DNA of 64,000 bases. It comes from Bolinopsis microptera (lineage: Eukaryota > Ctenophora > Tentaculata > Lobata > Bolinopsidae). The notes under the pieces were generated by a model. The model was not told the origin of the DNA, did not search any database, and saw nothing but the letters and a program-made list of their open reading frames with translations. This document shows, one piece after another, positions 23,192 through 34,826 of this stretch. Each line of letters begins with the position of its first letter. The stretch's first letter is position 1. Where the stretch lies: contig NC_087082.1 in the NCBI RefSeq assembly GCF_026151205.1, positions 584,401 through 648,400 of the forward strand, read 5' to 3'. Position numbers and translations under genes: made by a program.

Positions 23192-25920
23192 TTAAAGCTT
23201 AGCAGTTCCTTGGAGTAAAGGGTGATGTGATTAAAGCTTAGCAGTTCCTTGGAGTAAAGGGTGATGTGGTTAAAGCTTAGCAGTTCCTTAAAGTAAAGGG
23301 TGATATGGTTAAAGCTTAGCAGTTCCTTGGAGTAAAGGGTGATGTGGTTAAAGCTTAGCAGTTCCTTGGAGTAAAGGGTGATGTGGTTAAAGCTTAGCAG
23401 TTCCTTGGAGTAAAGGGTGATGTGGTTAAAGCTTAGCAGTTCCTTGGAGTAAAGGGTGATGTGGTTAAAGCTTAGCAGTTCCTTAAAGTAAAGGGTGATA
23501 TGGTTAAAGCTTAGCAGTTCCTTGGAGTAAAGGGTGATGTGGTTAAAGCTTAGCAGTTCCTTGGAGTAAAGGGTGATGTGGTTAAAGCTTAGCAGTTCCT
23601 TGGAGTAAAGGGTGATGTGGTTAAAGCTTAGCAGTTCCTTGGAGTAAAGGGTGATGTGGTTAAAGCTTAGCAGTTCCTTGGAGTAAAGGGTGATGTGGTT
23701 AAAGCTTAGCAGTTCCTTGGAGTAAAGGGTGATGTGGTTAAAGCTTAGCAGTTCCTTGGAGTAAAGGGTGATGTGGTTAAAGCTTAGCAGTTCCTTGGAG
23801 TAAAGGGTGATGTGGTTAAAGCTTAGCAAGTCCTTGGAGTAAAGGGTGATGTGGTTAAAGCTTAGCAATTCCTTGGAGTAAAGGGTGATGTGGTTAAAGC
23901 TTAGCAGTTCCTTGTAGTAAAGGGTGATGTGGTTAAAGCTTAGCAGTTCCTTGGAGTAATGGGTGATGTGGTTAAAGCTTAGCAGTTCCTTGGAGTAAAG
24001 GGTGATGTGGTTAAAGCTTAGCAGTTCCTTGGAGTAAAGGGTGATGTGGTTAAAGCTTAGCAGTTCCTTGGAGTAAAGGGTGATGTGGTTAAAGCTTAGC
24101 AGTTCCTTGGAGTAAAGGGTGATGTGGTTAAAGCTTAGCAGTTCCTTGGAGTAAAGGGTGATGTGGTTAAAGCTTAGCAGTTCCTTGGAGTAAAGGGTGA
24201 TGTGGTTAAAGCTTAGCAGTTCCTTGAGTAAAGGGTGATGTGGTTAAAGCTTAGCAGTTCCTTGGAGTAAAGGGTGATGTGGTTAAAGCTTAGCAGTTCC
24301 TTGGAGTAAAGGGTGATGTGGTTAAAGCTTAGCAGTTCCTTGGAGTAAAGGGTGATGTGGTTAAAGCTTAGCAGTTCCTTGGAGTGAAGGGTGATGTGGT
24401 TAAAGCTTAGCAGTTCCTTGGAGTAAAGGGTGATGTGGTTAAAGCTTAGCAGTTCCTTGGAGTAAAGGGTGATGTGGTTAAAGCTTAGCAGTTCCTTGGA
24501 GTAAAGGGTGATGTGGTTAAAGCTTAGCAGTTCCTTGGAGTAAAGGGTGATGTGGTTAAAGCTTAGCAGTTCCTTGGAGTAAAGGGTGATGTGGTTAAAG
24601 CTTAGCAGTTCCTTGGAGTAAAGGGTGATGTGGTTAAAGCTTAGCAGTTCCTTGGAGTAAAGGGTGATGTGGTTAAAGCTTAGCAGTTCCTTGGAGTAAA
24701 GGGTGATGTGGTTAAAGCTTAGCAGTTCCTTGGAGTAAAGGGTGATGTGGTTAAAGATCAGCAGTTCCTTGGAGTAAAGGGTGATGTGGTTAAAGCTTAG
24801 CAGTTCCTTGGAGTAAAGGGTGATGTGGTTAAAGCTTAGCAGTTCCTTGGAGTAAAGGGTGATGTGGTTAAAGCTTAGCAGTTCCTTGGAGTAAAGGGTG
24901 ATGTGGTTAAAGCTTAGCAGTTCCTTGGAGTAAAGGGTGATGTGGTTAAAGCTTAGCAGTTCCTTGTAGTAAAGGTTGATGTGGTTAAAGCTTAGCAGTT
25001 CCTTGGAGTGAAGGGTGATGTGGTTAAAGCTTAGCAGTTCCTTGGAGTAAAGGGTGATGTGGTTAAAGCTTAGCAGTTCCTTGGAGTAAAGGGTGATGTG
25101 GTTAAAGCTTAGCAGTTCCTTGGAGTAAAGGGTGATGTGGTTAAAGCTTAGCAGTTCCTTGGAGTAAAGGGTGATGTGGTTAAAGCTTAGCAGTTCCTTG
25201 GGGTAAAGGGTGATGTGGTTAAAGCTTAGCAGTTCCTTGGAGTAAAGGGTGATGTGGTTAAAGCTTAGCAGTTCCTTGGAGTGAAGGGTGATGTGGTTAA
25301 AGCTTAGCAATTCCTTGGAGTAAAGGGTGATGTGGTTAAAGCTTAGCAGTTCCTTGGAGTAAAGGGTGATGTGGTTAAAGCTTAGCAGTTCCTTGGAGTG
25401 AAGGGTGATGTGGTTAAAGCTTAGCAGTTCCTTGGAGTGAAGGGTGATGTGGTTAAAGCTTAGTAGTTCCTTGGAGTGAAGGGTGATGTGGTTAAAGCTT
25501 AGCAGTTCCTTGGAGTAAAGGGTGATGTGGTTAAAGCTTAGCAGTTCCTTGGAGTAAAGGGTGATGTGGTTAAAACTTAGCAGTTCCTTGGAGTAAAGGG
25601 TGATGTGGTTAAAGCTTAGCAGTTCCTTGGAGTAAAGGGTGATGTGGTTAAAGCTTAGCAGTTCCTTGGAGTAAAGGGTGATGTGGTTAAAGCTTAGCAG
25701 TTCCTTGGAGTGAAGGGTGATGTGGTTAAAGCTTAGCAGTTCCTTGGAGTGAAGGGTGATGTGGTTAAAGCTTAGCAGTTCCTTGGAGTAAAGGGTGATG
25801 TGGTTAAAGCTTAGCAGTTCCTTGGAGTAAAGGGTGATGTGGTTAAAGCTTAGCAGTTCCTTGGAGTAAAGGGTGATGTGGTTAAAGCTTAGCAGTTCCT
25901 TGGAGTAAAGGGTGATGTGG
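23192..25920. repeat. Minisatellite, ~70 copies of 39 bp
   Basis: Unit TTAAAGCTTAGCAGTTCC + TTGGAGTAAAGGGTGATGTGG. Because 39 is a multiple of three, the reverse strand stays open for 253 and 365 codons as a 13-residue repeat (LSFNHITLYSKEL). The two stretches are separated by a one-base deletion near 24226 and by unit variants with stops. Very low divergence, recurring identical variants (for example CCTTAAAGTAAAGGGTGATATGG twice, 234 bp apart) and shared HindIII-type sites indicate recent homogenisation. It lies immediately 3' of anoctamin copy A. Confidence 0.95.
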
Positions 25921-26490
25921 TTTGGAGACTTCCTCTATAACTTCGTCCGTCGGTGCGTATCTGCAAGTGTAGCAATTCAAAAAAGAAATTGTAGAATTAT
26001 TGAGTCAAACATAAAAATGTATGAATATGAGTTTTAATTGATGTTTGTGTACAATCAGACATGCAACGCAAATTTTTGTTGAACAAATAAATCTCACTAA
26101 TTTATTTAGTCATCATAAGATCATATGAATATGCTTTAATTGATTTTTTTTCGTATGATCAGGGAAAATCGAACACAGCGCAAATTTATATTCACACTCA
26201 TGCAAACTGCAAAGCAAAACAAACTAGTAACACTCTCGCCCTCGCCTCACACTCATACACTCACGGTACACACCTTTCAAATTCGGTTTACTGAGAAATA
26301 AATGTTTTCGTAAAACTACAAGAGTTGTGTACTCTAGTACAGAGTTGTGTTTGCGTAATGCGGGAAACTAAAAACTTACTCTTAAACTTGAAAGCGATAT
26401 TTATTTGTAAAACTGAAATGAAAGGGGTTATTACCATTACCCAGAATGTAAATTATCTAGAACAAATGTATCAGAAAATAGGCTTGTATA
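25921..26490. other. 3' flank of anoctamin copy A
   Basis: The first 40 bases (ACTTCGTCCGTCGGTGCG.. CTGCAAGTGT) match the sequence at 50091-50125, 3' of copy B. This marks one edge of the duplicated unit. The rest is AT-rich and unassigned. Confidence 0.6.
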
Positions 26491-29400
26491 TTACCGTTTG
26501 GACATAAAAGCGCGGGTTATAGTTTCAGTAGCACTTCGGTCGTCACCAACTTCATCCTCACCTCCACTGTCGTCATCAGAGCTGAGCCACTCTTGTGCTA
26601 TCTTCTCTTCCAACACCACTGCAGGCAATACAGGTATAAAACATGGACCTTGAAAGTTTAAACTATTGCATTACTATATTAGTACATATAATGAAAAAAT
26701 GAAAAAAGTAAAATGTACAGGAAAATTCTGTCACTTACTTCTTTCCTTCACAAATTTAGGAGTGCTGTCACAGAGCAGTTCGATGACTCTGACCGCCGCC
26801 CACACCAGGTTTTGGAACAGGAATATGAAGAGCATTCTCGCTAACATTAGCTCCAACCAAAATCTGGACTGATCTGCCCTGGCCGGTTGGATGTAGGACC
26901 AATATCTGGGAATAAAGAGATTAGTATTAGAACGAGGGAACTGACAGCGGGCAATAATACTGAAAAATAAACAGCTGACAGTGAAAATTAATAGTAAAAA
27001 GAATGAAGGTGCATTCTCTCAACTCTGGGTTGTAAAGATGGAAAAAACAAGTTAAACACTGACTATCACGTGACTTGTATGTAAGTATAGTGCTTGTTGA
27101 GAATGGGAACGGCTTCAATGCTTCATTCGCGGTCACTAAAATAATCAATCAGCTTCTAGCAACTTCTCGACTAAATCGAAAATGTGTTTACCTGCACGTT
27201 TGGTTTGTTTGAGATCCATCAGATTCTTCACGGACAAAGTCATGGCTAGCCAGCATGAAATCCACGTAGCTGCTCCCTTCGGTCTCGTAGTTACGCTTAT
27301 ATATCATTAACGGTAACCAATCAAAAGTAAATGCTATCAAAATAGCGTTCACAAGGATGGCTATTCGGGACAGAACTTCTAGAATGTTCATCCACGTTCC
27401 TGAGTGGATGAATTAGTTAGAGGTTATAAATTAGTTTTCTTATCAACTAGGTTACTATCAAAATATCATCAACTGTTCACCGTAAAGTAAAAACTGTATA
27501 CCTTACTCGGGAATATTATGACTGGGATAAAGTGGTGGGTTTTGGAAAATTCCGCCATATTTTCCCCGGTCATTAATTTTCCCAGTCATAAATTAACCCG
27601 CTATAATGTTCCCGAGTAAGGTAAACTAAAAGTAATACATTTTGATGCTTGGTGGGTTTTGGAAAATTCCGCCATATTTTTCCCGGTCATTAATTTTCCC
27701 AGTCATAAATTAACCCGCTATAATATTCCCGAGTAAGGTACTAAATACTAAATACTAAATATTGATTTTTATACATATACCAACATATAATACATGTATT
27801 ATCTTTTGTAATACTAAAAACAGTCACCTATTCCCTCGGATCTGAAGCCGATAGGTCTACGAACCCTCTTTACGTATCTGGTAGCATCCTGACGTAACTG
27901 AGAGGTCCACAGTCAAGTTACTTGAATAAATTAAAAGCTATCATTCCAAGCTATCGTGGCGGAATTTGTCGCAATATGGTAAAAATTTACAATCACAAAT
28001 CTAAATAGCGAATTTTTTAAATGTCAGCAAGAATATTGATGTCATGATATAATTGAATACGAAAAGCAGTACAATTTAAAATTGTTTTTTAATTTTATTA
28101 GGTTATATTACCTGCCATATGTTAATAAAGAGACAAATAAGGGGAGCAAGCGGGAAAGCAGTAACGAACATAGTTAGGAAACCTGTGTGAAATTGGAGTA
28201 AAATGAACACAATAATATACAAGCATTGATGTGTGAGAATAATCACTGTTACAATTAAAATTTTATTCTTAATCTTTGTTAATGAAAAATAATTCGGCAT
28301 TTACAAACAATTGCAGCTTACCAAGCTGAATGATGTTATTGACATACTCCTGGTACATCTCTGTAGGTTCAGCAAGTTCGAAATCTTGAACATATTGAGA
28401 TCTGGAGTTTTCTGGAGATGTTAAATTGAGTTAAAAATTGTAACTTAAAATTAACAACCCAATTCTAACTGAACAATGTTGATCAAGAGTATAATGATTG
28501 AACCATATTAAGGTTTTGTTTAATAATATACTCACTGAAGTCTTCAAGATTTTGTTTGGCCATGTTTTTCCACCTTTGAGCGAATTCACAGCAGCCAACA
28601 AAAGGAGAAAGTAACTTCAACTTCAACTCCTCCTGGATCCTGTTTATATTCAGGGTTCTGATTATGTCCTTTAGTATCGGGACCAGCTGTTTTACTGACA
28701 TGATTAATATCATCTGTATTGATACCTGTGTTGTTGGTTATCAGGTAAATTATAGTGGCAGTTATTTGTCAGTACGTATATAGAAAATCATGGATCATCA
28801 AACGGTATTTCGAAACTGGGAACCGAAAAGGAGGAGAAAGACACTCTCTCTGCATGCTACCGTACTGTGGAGGAAGAGCTGCTTAAACAGAAAATAAGTA
28901 AAGCTGAAAACGCAGCCGATAGATGCAAGAACAAAGAGAGCTGGAATCTTGTTAATGAGGTCAGTGGGAGAAAGAAGAAGCCATGTGGTCTTGTAGAAGG
29001 AGGTAGTAGAGAGGGTAGATTGAGAGCCTGGAAAGACCACTTTACCAAGCTACTTGGACAACCTCCAGTAGTCCCAAACGAAGAAGTGGACATACCAGTC
29101 GTACATCCACCACAAAACATCAGTGTGGATAAGTTCACCAAGACCGAACTGGAGGAGGCTACGAAATCGATTAAAGAAGGTAAGGCATTTGGAGAGGATG
29201 GAGTTGCCCCTGAAGTGCTGAAGAGGGTAGATGTTGATGATTTGATCCTTGACTTCTGCATTAAAGCACTAGTTGATGGCGATGTCCTGACCAATGGAAG
29301 CACCTAAACATTGTGCCTGTTCCAAAGAAAGGGAATTTGACCAAAGTAGATAACTATAGAGGTATTGCACTGACATCTATAGTGAGTAAGACTCTTAATA

Positions 29401-32400
29401 AGATGATACTGAACAGGATCAAACCTGCCGTGGAAGACATCTTGAGGATCAATCAGAACGGATTCAGAGAGAGTAGGTCAACAACTAGTCATATTCTTGG
29501 CCTAAGAAGGGTATTTGAGGGAGCCCGGGATAAAGATCTGACCGCGGTAATGCTCTTCGTTGATTTCAAGAAGGCATTCGACAGCGTGCACCGTGGACTC
29601 CTCATGAAGATCCTCCTGGCATATGGAATTCCCAAGGAGATTGTAGGCTTGATACAAAGAATGTATGCAGATACATTTGCTCGTGTGATTACCGAGGATG
29701 GTCTGAGTGAAGCATTCTTCATTCTAGCAGGAGTGATGCAGGGAGACACTTTGGCGCCCTACCTATTCATAATCGTAATTGACTACATTATGAGGGTGTC
29801 CCTAGAGGGAAGGGACTTTGGGTTTACTCTACACCCTAGAAGAAGCCGTCGCTATCCGGCAGTCAAGGTCACTGATGCGGACTTTGCTGACGACCTTGCT
29901 CTTATAACAGATAGTGTTGCGGAGGCACAAGATTTCCTCAGGAGTCTGGAACTGGCGGCCAACTCAGTTGGACTCCACCTCAACGAGGGGAAAACTAAGT
30001 ACATGGGAATCAACATAAGAGATGATGATAACCCGACTCTGGTTGCTGGGAGTGGGAAGAACATTGAGAAAGTCGATGACTTCGTATATTTGGGTAGTAG
30101 AATGAAGAGTTCGGAGAAGGACTTCGAAGTGAGGAAAGCTAAGGCATGGGGAGCGTGTCACCAGATGAAGCTTGTATGGAAGTCGGATATGCGTAGAGAT
30201 CTCAAGATACGACTGTTCCTGGCTACAGTCGAGTCCATCCTTCTATATGGCTCTGAAACATGGACTGTCAGCCAGACCCTCGCAAAACGTATTGATGGAT
30301 GTTATACGAGAATGCTGAGGATGGCACTGAACATTGACTGGAAAGAGCGGCAGACTAACGCCAAGGTGTATGGACACCTCATCAGAGCATCTGATAAGAT
30401 AGCTGCACGGAGGATGAGACTCGCAGGTCATTTAGCCAGACATGAAGAACTATTGAGTCATCAACTTCTCTTCTGGGAACCCCTTCAAGGACATCGTCGA
30501 AGGGGAAGACCACATCTCACATACATTGACATCCTTCGGAAGGACACGGGGCTTGACGACAGCAAAGAGATTAACAAACTCATGCTGGATAGACAGATTT
30601 GGAAGAAGACTATTTCTGTTCGGACGCTGAAGCCGCCCTAAGTCGAGTCGAAGTCGAACCGAAAATATGCGAATAAATAAGGACCTATATAATTAAGACT
30701 CGGTGTAATTTAAAAGATTAGTGAGGTAATGCCATTACCTCACTAACTAATTACTAACTAATTACTAACTGATTACTAACTAATTACCTCACTCATGCAC
30801 CCTCCAGGAGCACAGCCCTGTATCTTCAGTGAAGTTCCGTACAGATATCTCGGGTTAGATGGCGACGTTATACTGAAATACCGTTGTTATCAACTTTTAT
30901 TTTCCCTACTCTTGCCGAAGGCAAAAAGGTCGTAGGGAATAAGTAATCGGGTTTGGATATATGAGGTGGCCCGATGGACCTGCGATGATGACAAAAGTCT
31001 GCTCCTTCGCAATATAGACCATTCCCCTAAAATTAAGTTTATAGGAAGCGTCTGTTATGCTGCGCGCGACGCTAGCCATGTGTTAATTAATTACAGTGAA
31101 ATTCCTCCTTCGCAAAGTTATTTTCCGAAATTTTCTGGATCCTTTTTTGTTGATGCGCGGCGCTGCATTGGTCAAATAAATTGTCAATTTTTACCATGCA
31201 GGAATCCCACTCATTTATAAAAAAACATAGTATGTAAATATGGTGCACTTTTTTCCAGTCACACTTTTCACTCAAAAGAATTAATGGTACAAGTACATCG
31301 TAGGGAAAATTGATCGTGCGTGGCTTAACCGCGGCGAAATTCTTGTTATATTAGGATTTAGGGGTTACAATAAATTCAGCAATGTAATTAAAGATTTATC
31401 ATTACTAAGTGGCTCATCGTACTCACTTTCCCTTGAAGAAGGCAATATAGAACAAAGTGCTGTAGTAGTTGACAAACTCAAACAGGTAAATTTTAAAAGA
31501 AAGATGATTGTCGTGATCACGCTGTGTTCTGTGATTTTCCATGTTGGTTAACTTGTTCGCTATTATCCTGTACACCTGGTAACATTATCTGTGTAACTAT
31601 GGTAACTAGTAGTGTAACTATGGTAACTAGTAGTGTAACTATGGTAACTAGTACTAGTAGTGTTGGCTAACTTGTTCGCTATTATCCTGTACACCTGGTG
31701 AAGATCAGGAAATATTCATCAAATTTTTAAACCAGTCAAAAAACGTGAGTAAATTAATGCATCAGGTATTCAGTAATGGGAAAGTGTGGTTATTATTCCT
31801 CACAACGTTGTTGACGGAATAAAGGCTAACTTTCTCGACCTAACTGAAGACTTATCTATTAAGACTCACGTATGATAGGCAGATGATAAGCGTAGCGCTG
31901 AGACTTCCCGTCACACAAATAGCTATCTCATTAGCATATTTTCTAGTAAAAGGGTTGTAATCCTTGGCCCTTTGTATTGAAAGGCTTAGCGAGTAGTTGT
32001 AGACAGTTATTGTAAGGGTCATCATAACTGCCATAGCCAGCTGAAATCAGATAAATATATATTAGAAATAGATTAAAAATAGATTTTGAAAATAGATTTT
32101 AAAATAGATTTAAAAAAATAGAAGATTAAAATAGATTTCAATGCTAGACTTTATTACTAATATAGCTACTAACAAATATAGTGACTAACTGATATATAGC
32201 TACTAACTAATATAGCTACTAACTAATATAGCTACTAACTAATATAGCTACTAACTAATATAGCTACTAACTAATATAGCTACTTACTAATATAGCTACT
32301 AACTAATATATAGCTACTAACTAATATAATAATTTTATTGTGTATTAGAGGATCAAGAAATACCTCAAACAAAACTTACGAATTATCTAACATGGATGAT

Positions 32401-33744
32401 TTAGAATTTAACTCTTTCGAATCGAAAGTCAACTAATTTTTTCAGTCCCATGGACTGGGTTTTATTTTTGCAATGATGATTTTCATAATATATAACCTGT
32501 AATACTATTCTGTATATATCTAATTTCGTTTTCCAAAAAAAACAAACTAATATAGCTACTAACTAATATAGCTACTAACTAATATAGCTACTAACTAATA
32601 TAGCCACTAACTAATATAGCTACTAACTAATATAGCGACGACGGTGAACCCCAGGAAGTATTGAGGAAGTCTGTGTAGAAAGGTTATGTGTTGTTCTCTT
32701 GTCTTCGTTACATCATTCCATCGGAACACTTTAGTTTTGGTCAGTTTGTACTTTACCCTCACTTCTGCCTGAATGCAGAGTGAACTAAGAATATCTTGAA
32801 AAATTTAAAATTCGCATGACAGGGATGTGATGATGGTGAACTCATATTAAAATTGATATTATCAATATTTCATTTAATATAGTAGTGTAACTATGGCAAC
32901 TAGTAGTGTAACTATGGTAACTAGTAGTGTAACTATGGTAACTAGTAGTGTAACTATGGTAACTAGTAGTGTTACTATGGTAACTAGTAGTGTAACTATG
33001 GTAACTAGTAGTGTTACTATGGTAACTAGTAGTGTAACTATGGTAACTAGTAGTGTTACTATGGTAACTAGTAGTGTAACTATGGTAACTAGTAGTGTTA
33101 CTATGGTAACTAGTAGTGTAACTATGGTAACTAGTAGTGTAACTATGGTAACTAGTAGTGTAACTATGGTAACTAGTAGTGTAACTATGGTAACTAGTAG
33201 TGTAACTATGGTAACTAGTAGTGTAACTATGGTAACTAGTAGTTAATGTGCCTTACCGAAGCACTCCTACTGTTAGTTGTACCCCAGGTGTGTGCTATAG
33301 TACTCTGCTGTCGCTTCCAAAACGTCACGAATATCGCTAGCCAGGCCATCATGATTATAGAAAATACTATAACTGCACCGTTGTTAGCCACACTCGTTAT
33401 CTACAATGGAGAATCAATAATTCAAAATGTTTATTACAACGAGAACTGGCGAGTACATTATTAACGATGAACAGAAAAAAGTAAATATGAATGAAATAAG
33501 AACTTCTTGATTATTACACTGGTAGTGAAGCAATAGTCTGACAAATAAGTAGCGTTGCAGGTTCCATCTATATAGCAGTCCGCACACATCAAATATTTTT
33601 CCCCGCTTTCACAAATATGCCGTGCTGTGTCAGTCCAAGTCATCTGCAGCAGACCGTATATGAAAACAGCAGTTCCTGCTATAGCAGGTATCACCAGGGA
33701 CATGTTGTAGAATCCTGGAATACACACACCGGCTTTAGTGGGGA
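26491..33744 (-). CDS. Copy A: transmembrane core and C-terminus exons
   Basis: Exons 11-23. TM1 (GFYNMSLVIPAIAGTAVFIY) is followed by the extracellular Cys-rich loop with NAT glycosylation site, TM2 (VIVFSIIMMAWLAIF) and the FWKRQQ motif. Then come TM3-TM5, TM6 after APGGCMSE (VSIQMILIMSVKQL), TM7 (EYVNNIIQLGFLTMFVTAFP), TM8 (LICLFINIWQ), the basic VKRVRRP linker, TM9 (ILVNAILIAFTFDWLPLM) and TM10 (FWLELMLARMLFIFLFQ). The last exon adds an acidic tail (SSDDDSGGEDE) and stops at 26493-26491. An LxxLL-free, unremarkable cytosolic end. The insertion history of the introns is given in separate entries. Confidence 0.88.
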
Positions 33745-34785
33745 CTACTCTAAAGGTTTTAAACGGACAAATTAAATTCAAGTGTTCCTAGATGTTTATT
33801 CGCTTATAGTATAGGTCCCAATGTTATTGCGGGTATGGTATTTCTTACTGCACACTACGGTGTTTTGGTGACATAATTCCGATATACTGAGCTACTCCTT
33901 GTATAATGTATATCTGGGTTTATTTAGAAGCATTCAATTCTACACAATTATGAATTGTTTGAAAAGATTTACATTTTTTAAATGTGTGAGTTTCTGAACA
34001 TCCAACTGTATCAGAAGCATGGAAAGTTTGTGACTGGATTCCATAAAAATTATTTGCTAAGTCTATGATGCTGATATCTCAGAAGAAATGTGACTCACCC
34101 ACCCCCCCCCCCCCCCCCCTAGCATGTGACTCACCCCCCCCCCCCCAGTATGTGACTCACCGACATAAGCAAAGTACATGGCAGTAACAGATCCGAAGTA
34201 GTTTCTCACAATGTTGAGGGGTTGGAACTTCCACTTCATATGAGACGAGCTCCAAAAGTACCGCAGTAACTTTCTGGGATTGTCTATCTGTTCTGAGGGC
34301 GAGGAGAGAGCTGTTACTGCTGATCTTGCTGGAAATGAAATAACCTGTTATCATAATCTGATATTTCAGAGCAAAAAGTTAAGACACAAGTGCCATACCT
34401 TCGATGTCGATCTCACTCCACTTTTGTTTTTTTCCAGAGACATCACATCTAATCTTATACCCTCCAGCATGTAGCGGGTATGCTGTTTCAAAACACCCCT
34501 CTCGGTACATGTCGCTCAGCTTGTAACCAGCTTTTAACTTGCTTTCATTTGCTTCTGGGTTTTCGAGAATCCTGAATACCTGGGAGAAACAGCATTACAA
34601 CATCTCGAGTACCAAGGAGACTGAATCAGTCCCTACCAGTCTCAGACTGATAGCGGGCAACATTAACATGATCAAACTGAACTGCAAGTAAGTTTGAAAT
34701 TCCGATTACAAGACCCACAAAAAGGTATTCAATATTAAAATATACTATACGTATTATATATAATAATATATATAATACTAATTAT

Positions 34786-34826
<41 letters not shown>

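Noticed and set aside
23107-25310. Reverse-strand frames of 253 and 365 aa with 13-residue repeats
   Set aside because: They exist because the 39-bp unit is divisible by three and lacks a stop. A one-base deletion and variant units break them, and there is no start or splice context.
27828-27888. Shorter start for the VKRVRRP exon (GATGCT)
   Set aside because: It would delete three residues from TM8. The acceptor nine bases upstream keeps phase and restores the family spacing in both copies.
28857-29303. 148-aa reverse frame over the LINE
   Set aside because: Antisense shadow of the RT-linker coding sequence.
32893-33246. 117-aa MVTSSVT repeat frame
   Set aside because: By-product of a 21-bp minisatellite within an intron on the other strand.
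34161-34354. Longer exon start for the QPLNIV exon of copy A
   Set aside because: Copies A and B differ by two bases in the CTCTCTCC tract. Starting at CCCTCAG|AACAG keeps phase in both, so the upstream part is intronic.
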